Shown here piece by piece: positions 5,628-5,654 of a stretch of DNA of 5,654 nucleotides. Under the pieces are notes generated by a model. It did not search any database, was not told the origin of the DNA, and saw only the letters and a list, made by a program, of their open reading frames with translations. The stretch comes from Planctomycetota bacterium (GTDB lineage Bacteria > Planctomycetota > Planctomycetia > Pirellulales > Thermoguttaceae), in NCBI GenBank assembly GCA_023621895.1, contig JAMOAF010000003.1:1-5654 (forward strand), read 5' to 3'. The stretch's first letter is position 1. Each line of letters starts with the position of its first letter. The translations under genes and the position numbers were made by a program.

Positions 5628-5654
5628 CGGTTCTCCTTCTCGGACGGGCCGGGC

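Overview
The window is a GC-rich chromosomal stretch from a diderm bacterium. The direct clues are a WaaC/heptosyltransferase-type glycosyltransferase (outer-membrane polysaccharide synthesis), a FecCD-type ABC permease, a FolC with an N-terminal segment before its P-loop, and small secreted proteins or lipoproteins. The overall style resembles Planctomycetota, but that is inference: no rRNA or other phylogenetic marker is present.

Layout from left to right. Bases 1-127 (minus strand) hold the first 42 codons of a Panacea/SocA-like (DUF4065) protein, cut by the window edge; this family supplies antitoxins of toxin-antitoxin systems. Bases 128-914 hold no convincing protein gene. Bases 121-480 are less GC-rich (about 55% by hand count). 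Around 469-497 lies a sigma-70-like promoter candidate, and at 723-770 a very good plus-strand intrinsic terminator. Together they bracket a possible ~265-nt RNA of unknown kind. A WaaC-like GT9 glycosyltransferase follows on the minus strand (915-1937), divergent from folC (2080-3531, plus) across a 142-bp shared promoter region. Downstream of folC on the same strand are two small exported proteins of unknown function: a signal-peptide protein (3583-4068) and a Pro/Ala-rich probable lipoprotein (4122-4466). Gaps are ~50 nt and each has its own Shine-Dalgarno site, so a folC-led operon is possible. A FecCD/BtuC-type permease (4626-5627, minus) converges on them; its transporter partners would lie to the right of the window.

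The clearest unexpected structure is in the 159-bp convergent gap. A 112-bp segment (4494-4605) has perfect 12-bp terminal inverted repeats and is flanked directly on both sides by the same 8-bp sequence, AGCTTCGC. This is the textbook signature of a small non-autonomous transposable element (MITE) with its target-site duplication. Its arms are built from degenerate 7-bp repeats, and it lies where it could also shape transcript ends for both neighbouring genes.

The protein-coding part is otherwise ordinary housekeeping and envelope biology (folate polyglutamylation, surface glycan synthesis, metal-chelate or corrinoid uptake). The parts worth follow-up are the MITE, the promoter/terminator-bracketed orphan RNA, and the truncated Panacea gene with its unseen partner.
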